Shown: positions 46,140 to 56,152 of the stretch, one piece after another
How the letters are laid out: every line of letters begins with the position of its first letter
How positions within the stretch are numbered: position 1 is the stretch's first letter
Source of the DNA: Nematopogon swammerdamellus
Taxonomy: Eukaryota; Arthropoda; Insecta; Lepidoptera; Adelidae
Direction: 5' to 3'
DNA length: 64,000 nucleotides
Assembly: GCA_946902875.1 (NCBI GenBank)
Contig: OX336351.1
Span: 2,849,761-2,913,760 of the forward strand
Translations under genes and position numbers: made by a program
Notes under the pieces: generated by a model
Seen by the model: only the letters and a program-made list of their open reading frames with translations
Databases searched by the model: none
What the model was told of the DNA's origin: nothing

Positions 46140-46523
46140 AGACTGGGTAAACCGATTTTGAAAATTATTTTTTTATTTGAAAGCTGGTGCTTACCGTGTG
46201 GTGGAAATTATTTAATTTGGTCAAGATCGGATTGGAAAGCGAGGCGGAATCGCGAGGCGGAATCGCGAGGCCGAAGGCCGAGCGATTCCGCCGAGTACAT
46301 TAATAGCAAAAAATTACTAAAAGAACTGTGAAATAAAAAATTATTTAAAAAATATATAAAAACCGCCTTCAAAAATAAATGAATTAAAAAAAAATCGAAC
46401 CTTAGAGTTGAAGGCGGTGCAAGCAAAAATGATGCATGAAAGAAAACACCGCCTTCAACTCTAGGGTTCGATTTTTTTTTTATTTCATACATTTTTGAAG
46501 GCTGCTTTTATATTTTTTTTTAT
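46140..46523. repeat. Foldback-type repeat, inverted relative of 49200-49740
   Basis: Contains GCGAGGCCGAAGGCCGAGCG, ACCGCCTTCAAAAATA and the inverted CTTAGAGTTGAAGGCGGTG / CACCGCCTTCAACTCTAG pair. The same pieces recur in opposite orientation at 49200-49740. Confidence 0.7.
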
Positions 46524-46718
46524 TTAGAAACTGTCTTTATTATGGTTTATCTTAATCTTAATTATTATTTTTAACAGATCTGCATGTCGATCAGGAGTTG
46601 TTTTAGATCGTTCCTTGATGGCACTAACGAAAGTAGTATGTGACTCTTGCATCTTTTCCATATAATCATTTTCGTTCGGGCTATAATGTAACGGGAGTGA
46701 ACTACTTATGATCGACAT
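46524..46718 (-). CDS. Small conserved ORF, second copy, 64 residues
   Basis: Paralogue of 16636-16797 with the same start and frame (MSIISSSLPLHYSPNEND). It reads on for 11 more residues because the stop was lost. Function unknown; coding status uncertain. Confidence 0.3.
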   Translation of the reverse strand: MSIISSSLPLHYSPNENDYMEKMQESHTTFVSAIKERSKTTPDRHADLLKIIIKIKINHNKDSF

Positions 46719-47837
46719 GCTGATAAGGTGTCACAAATTTTTGACAGCCAAGTAATAAATGTTTTTGGTTAAATACTCTGTTGCATCATGCAATAACTTT
46801 AAGCAAAGAAACACAACGCAATAGTTTAACGAGATGCAAAGACAGACTTATCATTTGATGATTATTATTATAATTTGATGGCGACAGTGAAGTCCCCTGA
46901 GCCTTGTTATCACTGCGACCTACATAGGTAGATCTATTGTGATCTCTTAAAAGTTTAAATTTCACCACCAAGTCCAATTTCCGCTATGAACCGAGTTATA
47001 TCCTTGGGATTGAGGGCCTGTATTGGCATGAGTTCAAACGACATAAATCGTTCCGGTTTAGGTTACTCATCTCGCAGGTAAATTTACGCGAGTACCCAGA
47101 AAGTAGTGCTTTCGCGTGTTTCTCCCGGGGTTAGTTGGAATCAGTGCTGCTTGCTTGCTGGTTTATACCCATACCTATATATTATTGTTTTTTACATTGA
47201 CAATAAAATTACCTACATATAGATTTTTTATAAAAACTATTCGATGGTTCGCATATCTCTCTTTAACAGAGTCATTTCCACCTTCTGGATCACCAGGTTG
47301 CTCTTTCGTGTTACTTTCCTGGGAGCTATCCGGTTGCTCTGTTATGGTCATTTCCTGGGAGCTACTCGTTTGGTCTGTTGTGGTACTTTCTTGGGAGCTA
47401 TCTGTTTGCTCTATTGTGGTACTTTCCTGGAAGCTACCCGGTTGCTCTGTTGTTTCCTGGGAGCTATCCGGTTGGTCTGTTGTGGTACTTTCTTGAGAGC
47501 TATCTGTTTGCTCTATTGTGGTACTTTCCTGGAAGCTATCCGGTTGTTCTGTTATGGTGCTTTCCTCGGAGCTATCCGGTTGCTCTGGTGTGGTACTTTC
47601 TCCGTAGTTATCGGGTTTTTGTGTCACGGTTAGTTTCTCAGAACTGACAGTTTGAATGGTTGTGATTATCTTCGTATCGACTACATCAGGATATATCTTA
47701 CAGTTTGCCAGTTCGTCAGCATTACTCACATAACGGTAAGAGTCAATTAGAACCAAAGAACCTTCGTAAGGGGATCTTAAGAAATGAACCTCGAACTCAA
47801 TCTGTAATAAAATTTGACACATTTAATTTGATAATTT

Positions 47838-48400
47838 ATTGACGTGATGACGTCACGTCTTATAAATTGATGAACACCGGCTGCACACACGAAAAAGTGT
47901 CACGTTCCATCTGAACCTGTGTGTGCAAGCGAGAGCGCGTAACAAGCAATAGAGAGGCATATAAGGAGAGTAGGAAATACAAAATATATTTGTTCGTCTT
48001 TTGCGAGCCTTGAACCCGCGGTCCCTGCCACCACTATTGTGTGACCGACACGACATCTTAACCACCCGGCTAAATCGTTCAGGTACTAGCGAAGCGAATT
48101 TGGTCACCAGTAGGTGAAGATTTTCATGGCGTTGAGTCTTTTGGAGCGACATCTAGCGTCAATATAGTAAATGAAATACTTCAGCGGTAGTTTACTTGAA
48201 GGTGTTGCAACGTTGTAGTATGCGCTTTGCTATGTAGATGGCGTAAATTAAAATTATATTGATAATTAACATTATTAGTTTTTAAAGTACTCACATTTGC
48301 GATTTAAGAATTAAACTTCTAAGCACGATAAAGTATTATAAACTGATTTTGACTTCGCACTTTATATACTTTATGACGTCATCACGTAAAACTATCGTCC
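47838..48400. mobile_element. TIR element in the intron, with a tRNA-like SINE segment
   Basis: Starts GACGTGATGACGTCACGT and ends with the inverted ATGACGTCATCACGT. It is absent from the same intron in copy one. On the minus strand, 47998-48085 contains TTTAGCCGGGTGGTTAAG (A-box-like) and CGCGGGTTCAAGGCTCGC (B-box-like), so a tRNA-derived promoter lies inside. No clear target duplication was found. Confidence 0.6.
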
Positions 48401-48594
48401 GTAAACCAACTTTACAGTCAACCAATTTTTTACTATTTTTTATGTTTGCACGAACAACTCGTAGAGTTATAGAACAGAATAGAATAGGAATACTTTACTG
48501 CACACAAAAACATTAACTAAAATACAGAAGATAGAAGATGACATACAGAAGAGCAATACACATTTACAATAATAAAGTAAGTACTTAATGCGAT

Positions 48595-48915
48595 TCGGAA
48601 ACGGTACTGGTCGGAAATTGGATGGGTGACCGTTTAAACATGCGGCTGGCCGTGGTTCAGATATCAATTTAAAATGTTGGTCCCTTCCTTTACCTCACTC
48701 GGTACTAGTGTTTGTCCAGATCGGTACCACGTAGTAACTAGTATCTCATCCGTGTCGGTACTACCGCACTGAATGATGGTCGGTCGAAACGGCTATGAAA
48801 GTTGTTTCTGTACCGTCCAGTTCAGTGTAGCCGGCACGTCCAGAAGGGAAGCACGGAGTGATAGGCTAACATCATGGGTGCAGTAAGTAATGTAGCCAAA
48901 CATTTCAGGTTTCTT
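48595..48915 (+). mobile_element. Diverged SINE in the second copy's intron
   Basis: Counterpart of 18580-18898 at the same intron position, sharing TTGGATGGGTGACCG and the central block. Confidence 0.75.
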
Positions 48916-49189
48916 AAAAAACACAAAACAAAAACGTAATACTCACGTAGACGACGACTGAACCCTTTGGCAAAGGTTTTGTTTGGAAAACGTTCCACCC
49001 GTTTGGATGTGTCGATGTGTCAACTCTCCAAATACCGCTTTTGTAGTTCTTGGGGTTAATTATCCTTACAATTAGCGCATATTCCGTTGCATTTGCGTAA
49101 AAATTAACTTGTACTATAGAGCCGCGAGTCATTCTCAACGGTTGGCTGTTTCTAACGCAACCTTCGTTGGTTATGGCACTATCAGTGTA

Positions 49190-51420
49190 TAAAAAAAAAA
49201 AGTTTTAAAAAACATAAAACCGACTTCCTAAAAAAAGTAAAACTAAAAAACTATTTAAAATAAAAATATAAAAACCGCCTTCAAAAATATATGAAATAAA
49301 AACCTAAAAAAAAAACGAACCCTAGAGTTGAAGGCGGTGCTAAAAAGGCTACACAAATCACAAAGGATATTATCATCCACTCATGTTTTCTTTCATGCAT
49401 CATTTTTGCTTGCTTTACAAATCACAAAGGATATTATCATCCACTCATGTTTTCTTTCATGCATCATTTTTGCTTGCTTTAGCACCGCCTTCAACTCTAG
49501 GGTTCGTTTTTTTTTTAGGTTTTTATTTCATATATTTTTGAAGGCGGTTTTTATATTTTTATTTTAAATAGTTTTTTAGTTTTACTTTTTTTAGGAAGTC
49601 GGTTTTATGTTTTTTAAAACTTTTTTTTTATTTCACAGTTTTTTTTAGTAATTTTTTGCTATTAATGTACTCGGCGGAATCGCTCGGCCTTCGGCCTCGC
49701 GATTCCGCCTCGCTTTCCAATCCGATCTTGACCCAATTAAAATAGGACCACGTCAGCTTCGATAGCTCAGTGGTGCAGACAGTCAACTGTCGCTATTGAA
49801 TTTTAAGCAACGCTGGGTGCGGTCAGTACTTAGATGACCGCTGACCGTTGGAGGCTGACCAAGGTTCGGATTCGTCGTAAAACTGTAAGTCCCTTCCCTC
49901 GTAATCTTACTTGGTGGTAGGGTTTAACCTTCCCGGGTTGGTACCACCGCACTGAATTAAACGTCGGTCGAAACGGCTATGTAAATAGTTTGTGTTTTCC
50001 GACCAGTTCAGTGTAGTCAGCACGATCAAAGGGGGAAGCACTGACATGGCACTGGTGTTATGGGCTGAAATCACGGACGTTGTAGGTGATGTTGCAGAAC
50101 TTAGTAGAATGGACAGACATAAACGTGTTACGGAAGCCTACTTTTATTATAAAATAACCGTCGGAGGACCTTGGTTGAAAATTGTAAAATTTAGTAGAAC
50201 GGATAGACATGCATATGTTACGGAACCCTACATTCATTTTGCAGAACTTAGTAGAATGGACAGACATAAACGTGTTACGGAACCCTACTTAACAGTTGCA
50301 CTCCGGGAGTGCCGGCAGATCCCGTGCCACTCTAACTTAACCCTTAACGCAATGACTTAAGGTTTCATTTTAAAAATGACGCTGACGCGATGTCGCGAGT
50401 TATACATTTTTACCCACCTAAAAAAGTGCCAAGAGCCGCTAAAGAAGTTTTCACTTCAAAAACCTCAGGGTTATCCCCTTTCAAATAAAAAAAAAAAGAA
50501 TTTTCAAAATCGGCCCACAATTGACGGAGTAATCGCGTAACAAACATCCAAAAAAAGAAAACATACCGTCGAATTGAGAATCTTTTAGGTCTAAAGTAAA
50601 TTTCTCGTGAAGACAAATGCAACGAGCCCAAACACGATGGGTTTATCATGTGTAGTTTAGGAGTTCCTATGGCCACCTTCTGTCTCCATCATCAAACCAG
50701 CTCGATGGTACTCGGTACAGTAGGTACTGGCCAGGTACCATAATAAATTAAGCGCCGGTCGGAAAAGATAAAAAAATTTCAAATTTAGAATATTCATGAA
50801 ACAAGGGTCCGAATATGTATCACTAGTATATCGATTCATGTATTTCAACAGGACAGAGAAAATTTCAAAATATTAGGTATTTAATACTTTTTAGTTTTTT
50901 TTTTTTTGTTTTTTGGAAATCGGTTTAATATTTTTTAAAACAGTTTTTATTTCATTCTTTTTAGTAATATTACATAAAAAAGAATAATCGAAATCGAATA
51001 ATCGAAATCGATTGAAGTGGTACAGAATTATTCGCCATATGTGTCAGACTGCAAATTGCTGAATAAGTCCACATCACAAATGTTTTGCTGAAGGTAACCA
51101 CACACCATACTAATTTATCAAACTGAAAATTGCCGAAAACGACCACATCACAAGTTTTGCTGAAGGTAACCACACACCATAGTATTATGCTGATTTTTCG
51201 AAAACCACTGAACCAATTTCGATAAAATTGAAATGGGACCACCTCGGAAGTATGACCTAACTAACAAAAAAAGAATTTTCTAAATCGGCCCTCAATTGAC
51301 GGAGAAATCGTGTTACAAACATACAAAAAAATAAAAATAAAAAAAATAAAAAAAAAAATTAAAAAAAAAAAAAACATACAGACGAATTGAGAACCTCCTC
51401 CTTTTTTGGAAGTCGGTTAA
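49190..51420. mobile_element. Composite insertion in exon 1 of the second gene copy
   Basis: About 2.2 kb. It contains a large palindrome (49200-49625, arms of about 145 bp, the centre with a tandem 65-bp repeat), a GC-rich GCTCGGCCTTCGGCCTCGCG segment, a full SINE (49745-50093), three units of a TAGTAGAATGGACAGACATA repeat (50093-50290), and two copies of a segment with CGGCCC-CAATTGACGGAG (about 50500 and 51290). The right end reads CGAATTGAGAACCTCCTCCT, then GGAAGTCGGTTA. The ends resemble the ACCGACTTCC-type lepidopteran repeat. Confidence 0.7.
49745..50093 (+). mobile_element. SINE, nearly complete, with tRNA/5S composite head
   Basis: The best internal copy. Head CGATAGCTCAGTGGTGCAGA (A-box-like), then TTAAGCAACGCTGGGTGCGG and TCAGTACTTAGATGACCGC (5S rRNA internal-control-like, lacking a few bases), then the central GGTTGGTACCACCGCACTGA and the tail to GTAGGTGATG. 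Confidence 0.85.
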
Positions 51421-52084
51421 TAAAAGAGGTGCTGTTCGGGTGAGGAGGATTCAGGCCGATACTGCTGTACGTTCCTGGCATCCAGAAATTATTATATACA
51501 TCTTTATTTGTGCAGTCTGATAAAAGATTATGGATGTCGCTCTCGTAGTTGTTGGTGATACAGACATCTTGACAGTGCGCGGTAAAAAGAGTTATGAGCA
51601 AAGTGTAAATCAACGGAACCAACTTCGTGTCCGCCATCGTGCGAGGCGTCTGGACGCGGAGTGAAGAATTTAGTACACATAGGTAGGATGATGATGATTT
51701 GATTGATGAATGAGTATGATTTACAAACGTAGGGTTCCGGAACCGATTAAACTTGTAAGTATTGGCATTTATGTATATTAATGTTCGTGTATTTTGATTC
51801 TGTTATATATTGCTGTTTTATGATTTTAACACAAATTATTTTTATTTTTGTATACTTTATTGTGGCACGTGACGATCCGTTGTCTCTGCCTACACCACTG
51901 GAACACAGTAGGGGGCGTTATGTATATATCCATACGAATCCCAAAATGCAATTTTCTTAAAAAAATATACAAAGGTTTGCTCGATAAATTTGAGTTTCAT
52001 TACTCAAATCTATCTATACTCAACTGAACCAGATAATTAACTCAGATGTGAGTTATTAGATGTTTTAATTAACTTAATATATTT

Positions 52085-52450
52085 CTTTTATGGAAATTGA
52101 CACGGTAGGCTATTTCACCTACAACATCCGTGATGTCAGCCCATAACACCGGCTGAACTAGGTGCCATGTCAGTGCTTCCCTTCGATCGTGCCGGCTACA
52201 CTGAACTGCCCGGAAAACACAAACTATTTACATGGCCGTTTTCACCGACGTTTCATTCATTGCGGTGGTACCACCACGGGCGGGTTGACCCCTACCACTG
52301 AGTAAGGTAGGAAGGGAAGGGACCTACAGTTTTACGTGGAATCCGAACCACGGTCAGCCTCCAACGGTCGAGCGGTCACCCATCCAAGTACTGACTGCGC
52401 CCAGCCTTGCTTAACAATCAATAGCTAACTCGTGCTAACAGTCGACTGTC
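52085..52450 (-). mobile_element. SINE, minus strand, with 5S-like head
   Basis: Tail at 52085, central block near 52260, and the head as the reverse complement of GGTCAGTACTTGGATGGGTG near 52370-52400, continuing to the CTGTCTGAGC side of the A-box region. It marks the right end of duplicated block 2. Confidence 0.85.
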
Positions 52451-52561
52451 TGAGCTTAGTCCGGTGGACAGGTTGTAAAAATTGGGGTTACGCGGAAAAA
52501 GGTCGGAAGTTAATGAAACTTTGGGATGTTGTTCAGGGATCACTTTTTCAAGTCCTTGACC

Positions 52562-52598
<37 letters not shown>

Positions 52599-52981
52599 GG
52601 ATAATTTTCGACCTTCTTCCGTTTTCCCTCAATAACCTTTTTTTCGTAAAAAAGGTCATTTTTCAAAATTACCTAAAAAATGCAGAATTCCACCTTACTT
52701 CTTCTGTTATACCCGAATTATGACGAAATGATCGTTGTAATTATGGTTCCTGGTTACAATCACCAACTTTGGAAACCCCCTCCCTACCCCCCCCCCCCCC
52801 CCCCCCCCCCCAGCCCCCCCCCCCTCTCCCAATCCCAATTATCTCTCTTCACATCATGTCGGTATTGATAATATATGATATTAGTTACTCGTCGAAAAAA
52901 ATAATGTAATTAACAATATTAAATATTCACAAGGCATACTGAGGAATTGAGATATAATTATAGAAGGGTACTCATATAACA

Positions 52982-53890
52982 CGTCACTCAATAAGTCCCG
53001 AGACTAAACAAAACAATTTTTTTTTTGCAAAATTCTATTTTATTCCTCAACATAGTCTCCTTCTAGAGTGATACAATCGGTCAGCGCTTTTCTAACATTA
53101 CGATACCTTTTTGGTAAAACAATTTATCATTGGCCTCAAAATGGGCTTCAAATACGGCAATCACATCTTCATTGGAGCCAAATTTCTTTCCCTTGAGCAT
53201 TCTTTTTAGGTCTACAAACAGGAAGTGGATCCACGTTTCATCCATTGTCACATATCGTCGCAAAAAATAATTTTTATCACGCTTAAACAGGTCCAAACAG
53301 CTCTCGGAATCATCAACTCGTTGTTGTTTTTGGTCGACTGTGAGCAAACGCGGCACCCATTTCGAACAGAGCTTCCTCATTGACAAATGTTCATGCAAAA
53401 TCGTAAATACGCTACCTTTTGATATCCTTATGGTATCAGCTATATCGCCCAATTTCAATTAGCAATCGGCCAGAACCATTTTGTGAACTTTTTTTTATGT
53501 TTTATGGAACAACTGCTGCTTTTGGGCGACCAGAGCGTTCAGCAACATCAGTGTTTGAATGACCGCATTTAAAATCAGCAAACCAACGGCAAATTGTTGC
53601 TTTCGACGGAGAAGAGTCGCCATAACACTCTACAAGCCATTGCTGAGTTTGAGCTGTATTTTTTCTCATCAAAAAACAATGTTTAATCAACACACGAAAT
53701 TCGGAATTATCCATAGTTTTGAAATTTACAAAAGTAGCATTACAAAAACCGCGGGAACTTTTGTACTAAACGTCAAATTGTCATGTAATTTTGACATTTA
53801 TCGTTTGAAGGTTGGTACTTCCGAAAAATCATATAAACTTTTCAATAGCAGCGCCATCAATACGTCAGTCTCGGGACTTATTGAGTGACG
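52982..53890 (-). mobile_element. Mariner element with internal deletion
   Basis: 24-bp terminal inverted repeats (CGTCACTCAATAAGTCCCGA at the left, its complement at 53867-53890). The right flank is TA, the left CA where TA is expected. About 0.9 kb against about 1.3 kb for an intact mariner. Confidence 0.9.
53081..53714 (-). pseudogene. Mariner transposase, broken
   Basis: 53502-53714 encodes the N-terminal helix-turn-helix region (MDNSEFRVLIKHCFLM, KATICRWFADFK, ERSGRPKAAVVP). A frame change and stop follow at 53460-53500. 53081-53458 gives IADTIRISKGSVFTILHEHL, SKWVPRLLTVDQKQQR and YVTMDETWIH (first catalytic Asp), then jumps in frame to FVDLKRMLKGKKFGSNEDV and the C-terminal tail. The second and third catalytic Asp regions are deleted, so it is inactive. 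Confidence 0.9.
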
Positions 53891-53992
53891 TATGTACACC
53901 GTAGACAGAAAAAATAGTTTTTAATATTTTTTTAATATTTTTTATGATCGAAGATGTACACATATATACATATCATGGTAGGTACTCATTTG

Positions 53993-54935
53993 TTACATTT
54001 CCTGTCGGGTTTTTTTAGCCGTTGGTTCAGCTTCTAACAGCTCGTCGTCCTCCTGAGCAATCAGGCTTTTAATGACGTCGTCGCCGTCATCGTATTCGTC
54101 CATGTCTGGTGAGTTCTTCTCGTTAAAATCAGCTGCGGGGGCGTTTTCGCAGGAGTGGCCTGTGCAATGCTTGCACATTGTTGAGCACCGGAGACCTGCT
54201 TTCATGCAGCTGCATGCGCCGGTGCTACAGCCTTTGCTGCACTTGCAGGAAACAATCTGGAGGATGTCATCCGGCGCAGCATTTCTGGTTGTGGAGATTG
54301 GTTGTACCCCTCGCGTGGTTAAGCTCCAGCCCCAAACTGATGGGAGAAGTGCATTGCCTAACCACGCCTGTACTTGCTGGTAAGTGCGGAGAGAGTGGTA
54401 CTTGGCAGCGTCTCTTGTTGGTGGTAGGCGGGCTAGTTGCAATTTAGCATTCGTCACTGATCGTGCGAATAATCGGTGCCGTAGGTCGTCGAGGTTGTCA
54501 TTGTCAATGTTGCCTCCATAAACTGCTACCAGGAACTTTTCTCTAGCGTCGCTGATCTGCTGAGGAGTAGCGCTTGGTGTGAGAAACGGAGCCACTGCTG
54601 CAGAGAGGTAGGTATTCTTCATGTAAGTGCTGCAAATTTTCTTCTTCCCCAATCCATACGGTGCTGACGTGGTATCACAACCACTCACTGCGTGGAGGAA
54701 AAGTATGTCCTTGGAGGGAAAGGAGCAGGAACTGCCTCTTCCACTTTTCTGAAGTTAGATTTTCTTTGTGGACGTACCTAATGCTGTCAACAGAATAAGT
54801 ATGTCCACATCTTCGGCAGTAATTATGGCGCTGTCGAATTCGCTGGCCTTGGATATGGCGGTGTTGACGATCATCACGTCGGAGTCCTCATATGCCTGCT
54901 TCACTTCGATGCTAGTAATGTAGTAACGTAGTAAT
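53993..54935 (-). pseudogene. GCDTT-motif (PIN/XPG-like) and CXC-domain protein, 3' part
   Basis: The open frame 53993-54688 (231 residues) begins SGCDTTSAPYGLGKKKI. It has a helical middle (ARLPPTRDAAKYHSLRTYQQ) and a Cys-rich block CKCSKGCSTGACSCMKAG, then LRCSTMCKHC, like a Tesmin/CXC repeat. It ends in an acidic tail. Upstream, in shifted frames to 54935, the minus strand reads VKQAYEDSDVMIVNTAISKA, ITAEDVDILILLTAL and DILFLHAVSGCD. The order acidic (E-D-S-D), E-D-x-D, then GCDTT followed by a G-x-G-K turn parallels the acidic sites and helix-turn of FEN1/XPG nucleases; that is my inference. Related proteins are common in repeat-rich insect and cnidarian genomes. Frame changes near 54730-54780 break it. 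Confidence 0.6.
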
Positions 54936-55139
54936 GTATGTAGGTACTTACCTAATCTACTTTCATTAACTTACTATAATAATAGGTACCTAGGTATCTA
55001 CTTAACTCAGTAAGCAAAGTATGTGAAGACAAAAACAAACATCTAACGACCTTGCAGACTGATGGATGCATTGATGTGAATATAGGTTCTACCTTACCTA
55101 CCTATCAATGAAGTGGAATTGTGAAAAATGTATTTTTTT
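54936..55139. other. AT-rich spacer
   Basis: No gene; GTACCTAGGTA-type short repeats near 54985. Confidence 0.4.
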
Positions 55140-55372
55140 AGCGAATTTTGAAAAATGACCTTTTTTCGAAGCGCCATATCTCGGCGGTAACGAATTGACA
55201 TACAAAGATGTTTGAATAGTCAAAATTGTAGGATTTTTAACGTTCTATAAAAGCTATCTAAATATTTTTGCCGGAGAACGTAAGAAAAAAATGTTATTGA
55301 GGAAAAACCGGAGGAAGGTCGAAACATTTTCAGTTCCCCCCCCCCCCCCCCCCCCACGCCGTTTTTCGTACT

Positions 55373-55990
55373 GTACGACAAGCCGCGTGTAGGGACCGCG
55401 TGTGAGGGATGTTGTCTGACAGGGTCTGTCTCGGCAGGGTTCCAAGGTTGGGGCAGAGCGGGCAGACACGAGTCGAGCCTGGTGGATGCGAACGAGCACG
55501 CAGCTTGGATTATGTGCGCGGTGCACGGCCACGTGCGGCGCGCGAGCTGCACCGGCAGTAGCGAGTCCCCGGACTCGGAGGGACTCGGGCAGCTCTCGGC
55601 GGAGCACGGCGAGGCCGCGGCACCAGTGCGGTTGTAGGGAAGTGCCCATTTAATTGGCAGATTATGAAATAGTCAGAAGTACCCACAGTAAATTAGTTGT
55701 GTTATCTTATAGTTTAGTTGGCCACGTAGGCAGGGATGTTTATGTGCGGAGGCCCCTCCGGCCCGAGGCAGGCGCCACCAGGCGGCCTGCGGTTGTTGTA
55801 ACTATAGACTTAAGATCAATGTGTGTTGTGTACGCGCGAGACGCGGGGCCCCTCAGGCGGAAATAAATCGTTTAATTATATTTTTTACAACCGAACACAA
55901 TGCTTTTGTTGAATCCCGCACACACACCCGGTAGGAAATATGGTTTGTTAGTTCCGACAAAAAACTAGCTGGCGCTGGGCATCAGGAGGA
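55373..55990 (+). repeat. GC-rich segment, possible solo LTR
   Basis: A GC-rich body followed by AATAAA (55861-55866), an A/T run with TTACAACCGAACACAATGC and then TGGTTTGTTAGTTCCGAC (about 55940), as expected of an LTR end plus primer site. No second LTR or coding region was found, so the call is weak. Minus-strand frames over the GC-rich part lack motifs. Confidence 0.3.
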
Positions 55991-56152
55991 GCACGAACGG
56001 GAAGAACGAGCTGCGACCCCCGACTAATTCTAGAGCTAGCCGAGGACGTGCCTTAAGCCGGACGTCCTATAGAATAGGTAATATATAGCAGCGCAGGTTT
56101 GGCCGTTATAGGTTCTTGGTCCCATGATGACCTCGTAATGTTTTTCGAATAA

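Larger units (their letters stand above)
47175..51637 (-). pseudogene. Second copy of the secreted-protein gene, broken
   Basis: Exon 1 starts at 51637 (MADTKLVPLIYTLLITLF signal peptide) and is interrupted after about 73 residues at 51421. It resumes at about 49189 with GCVRNSQPLRMTRGS and ends at the GTGAGT donor (48941-48946). Exon 2 is 47175-47801 with the same phase-0 acceptor. The tail has nine mucin-like units of about 12 residues, for example PDSSQESTTTDQ, against three in the first copy. The closing QPGDPEGGNDSVKE is conserved; the end then diverges. The 2.2-kb insertion should prevent a normal product unless spliced out. Confidence 0.8.
46524..52300. repeat. Duplicated block 2, second copy
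   Basis: Collinear with 16603-20040, expanded by a TIR element in the intron (47838-48400), an insertion in exon 1 (49190-51420) and a longer Ser/Thr tail. The junction at about 47118 is the empty site of the LINE fragment in copy one. Confidence 0.85.
52520..55372. repeat. Inverted repeats with G/C tracts around mariner and a CXC gene
   Basis: Left arm about 52555-52690, right arm about 55140-55370 in reverse complement. Both have the homopolymer (32 G at 52564-52595; 20 C at 55336-55355) followed by TTTCGACCTTC and a CCTCAATAAC-type sequence, and both share a GACCTTTTTT/AAATGACC stretch. The right arm has about 100 extra bases. Inside are a second C tract (52787-52811), the mariner and the GCDTT/CXC gene. 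Confidence 0.65.

Noticed and set aside
55254..55649. 131-codon minus-strand ORF in the GC-rich segment
   Set aside because: Part of it translates the C tract, and the rest lacks any recognisable domain.
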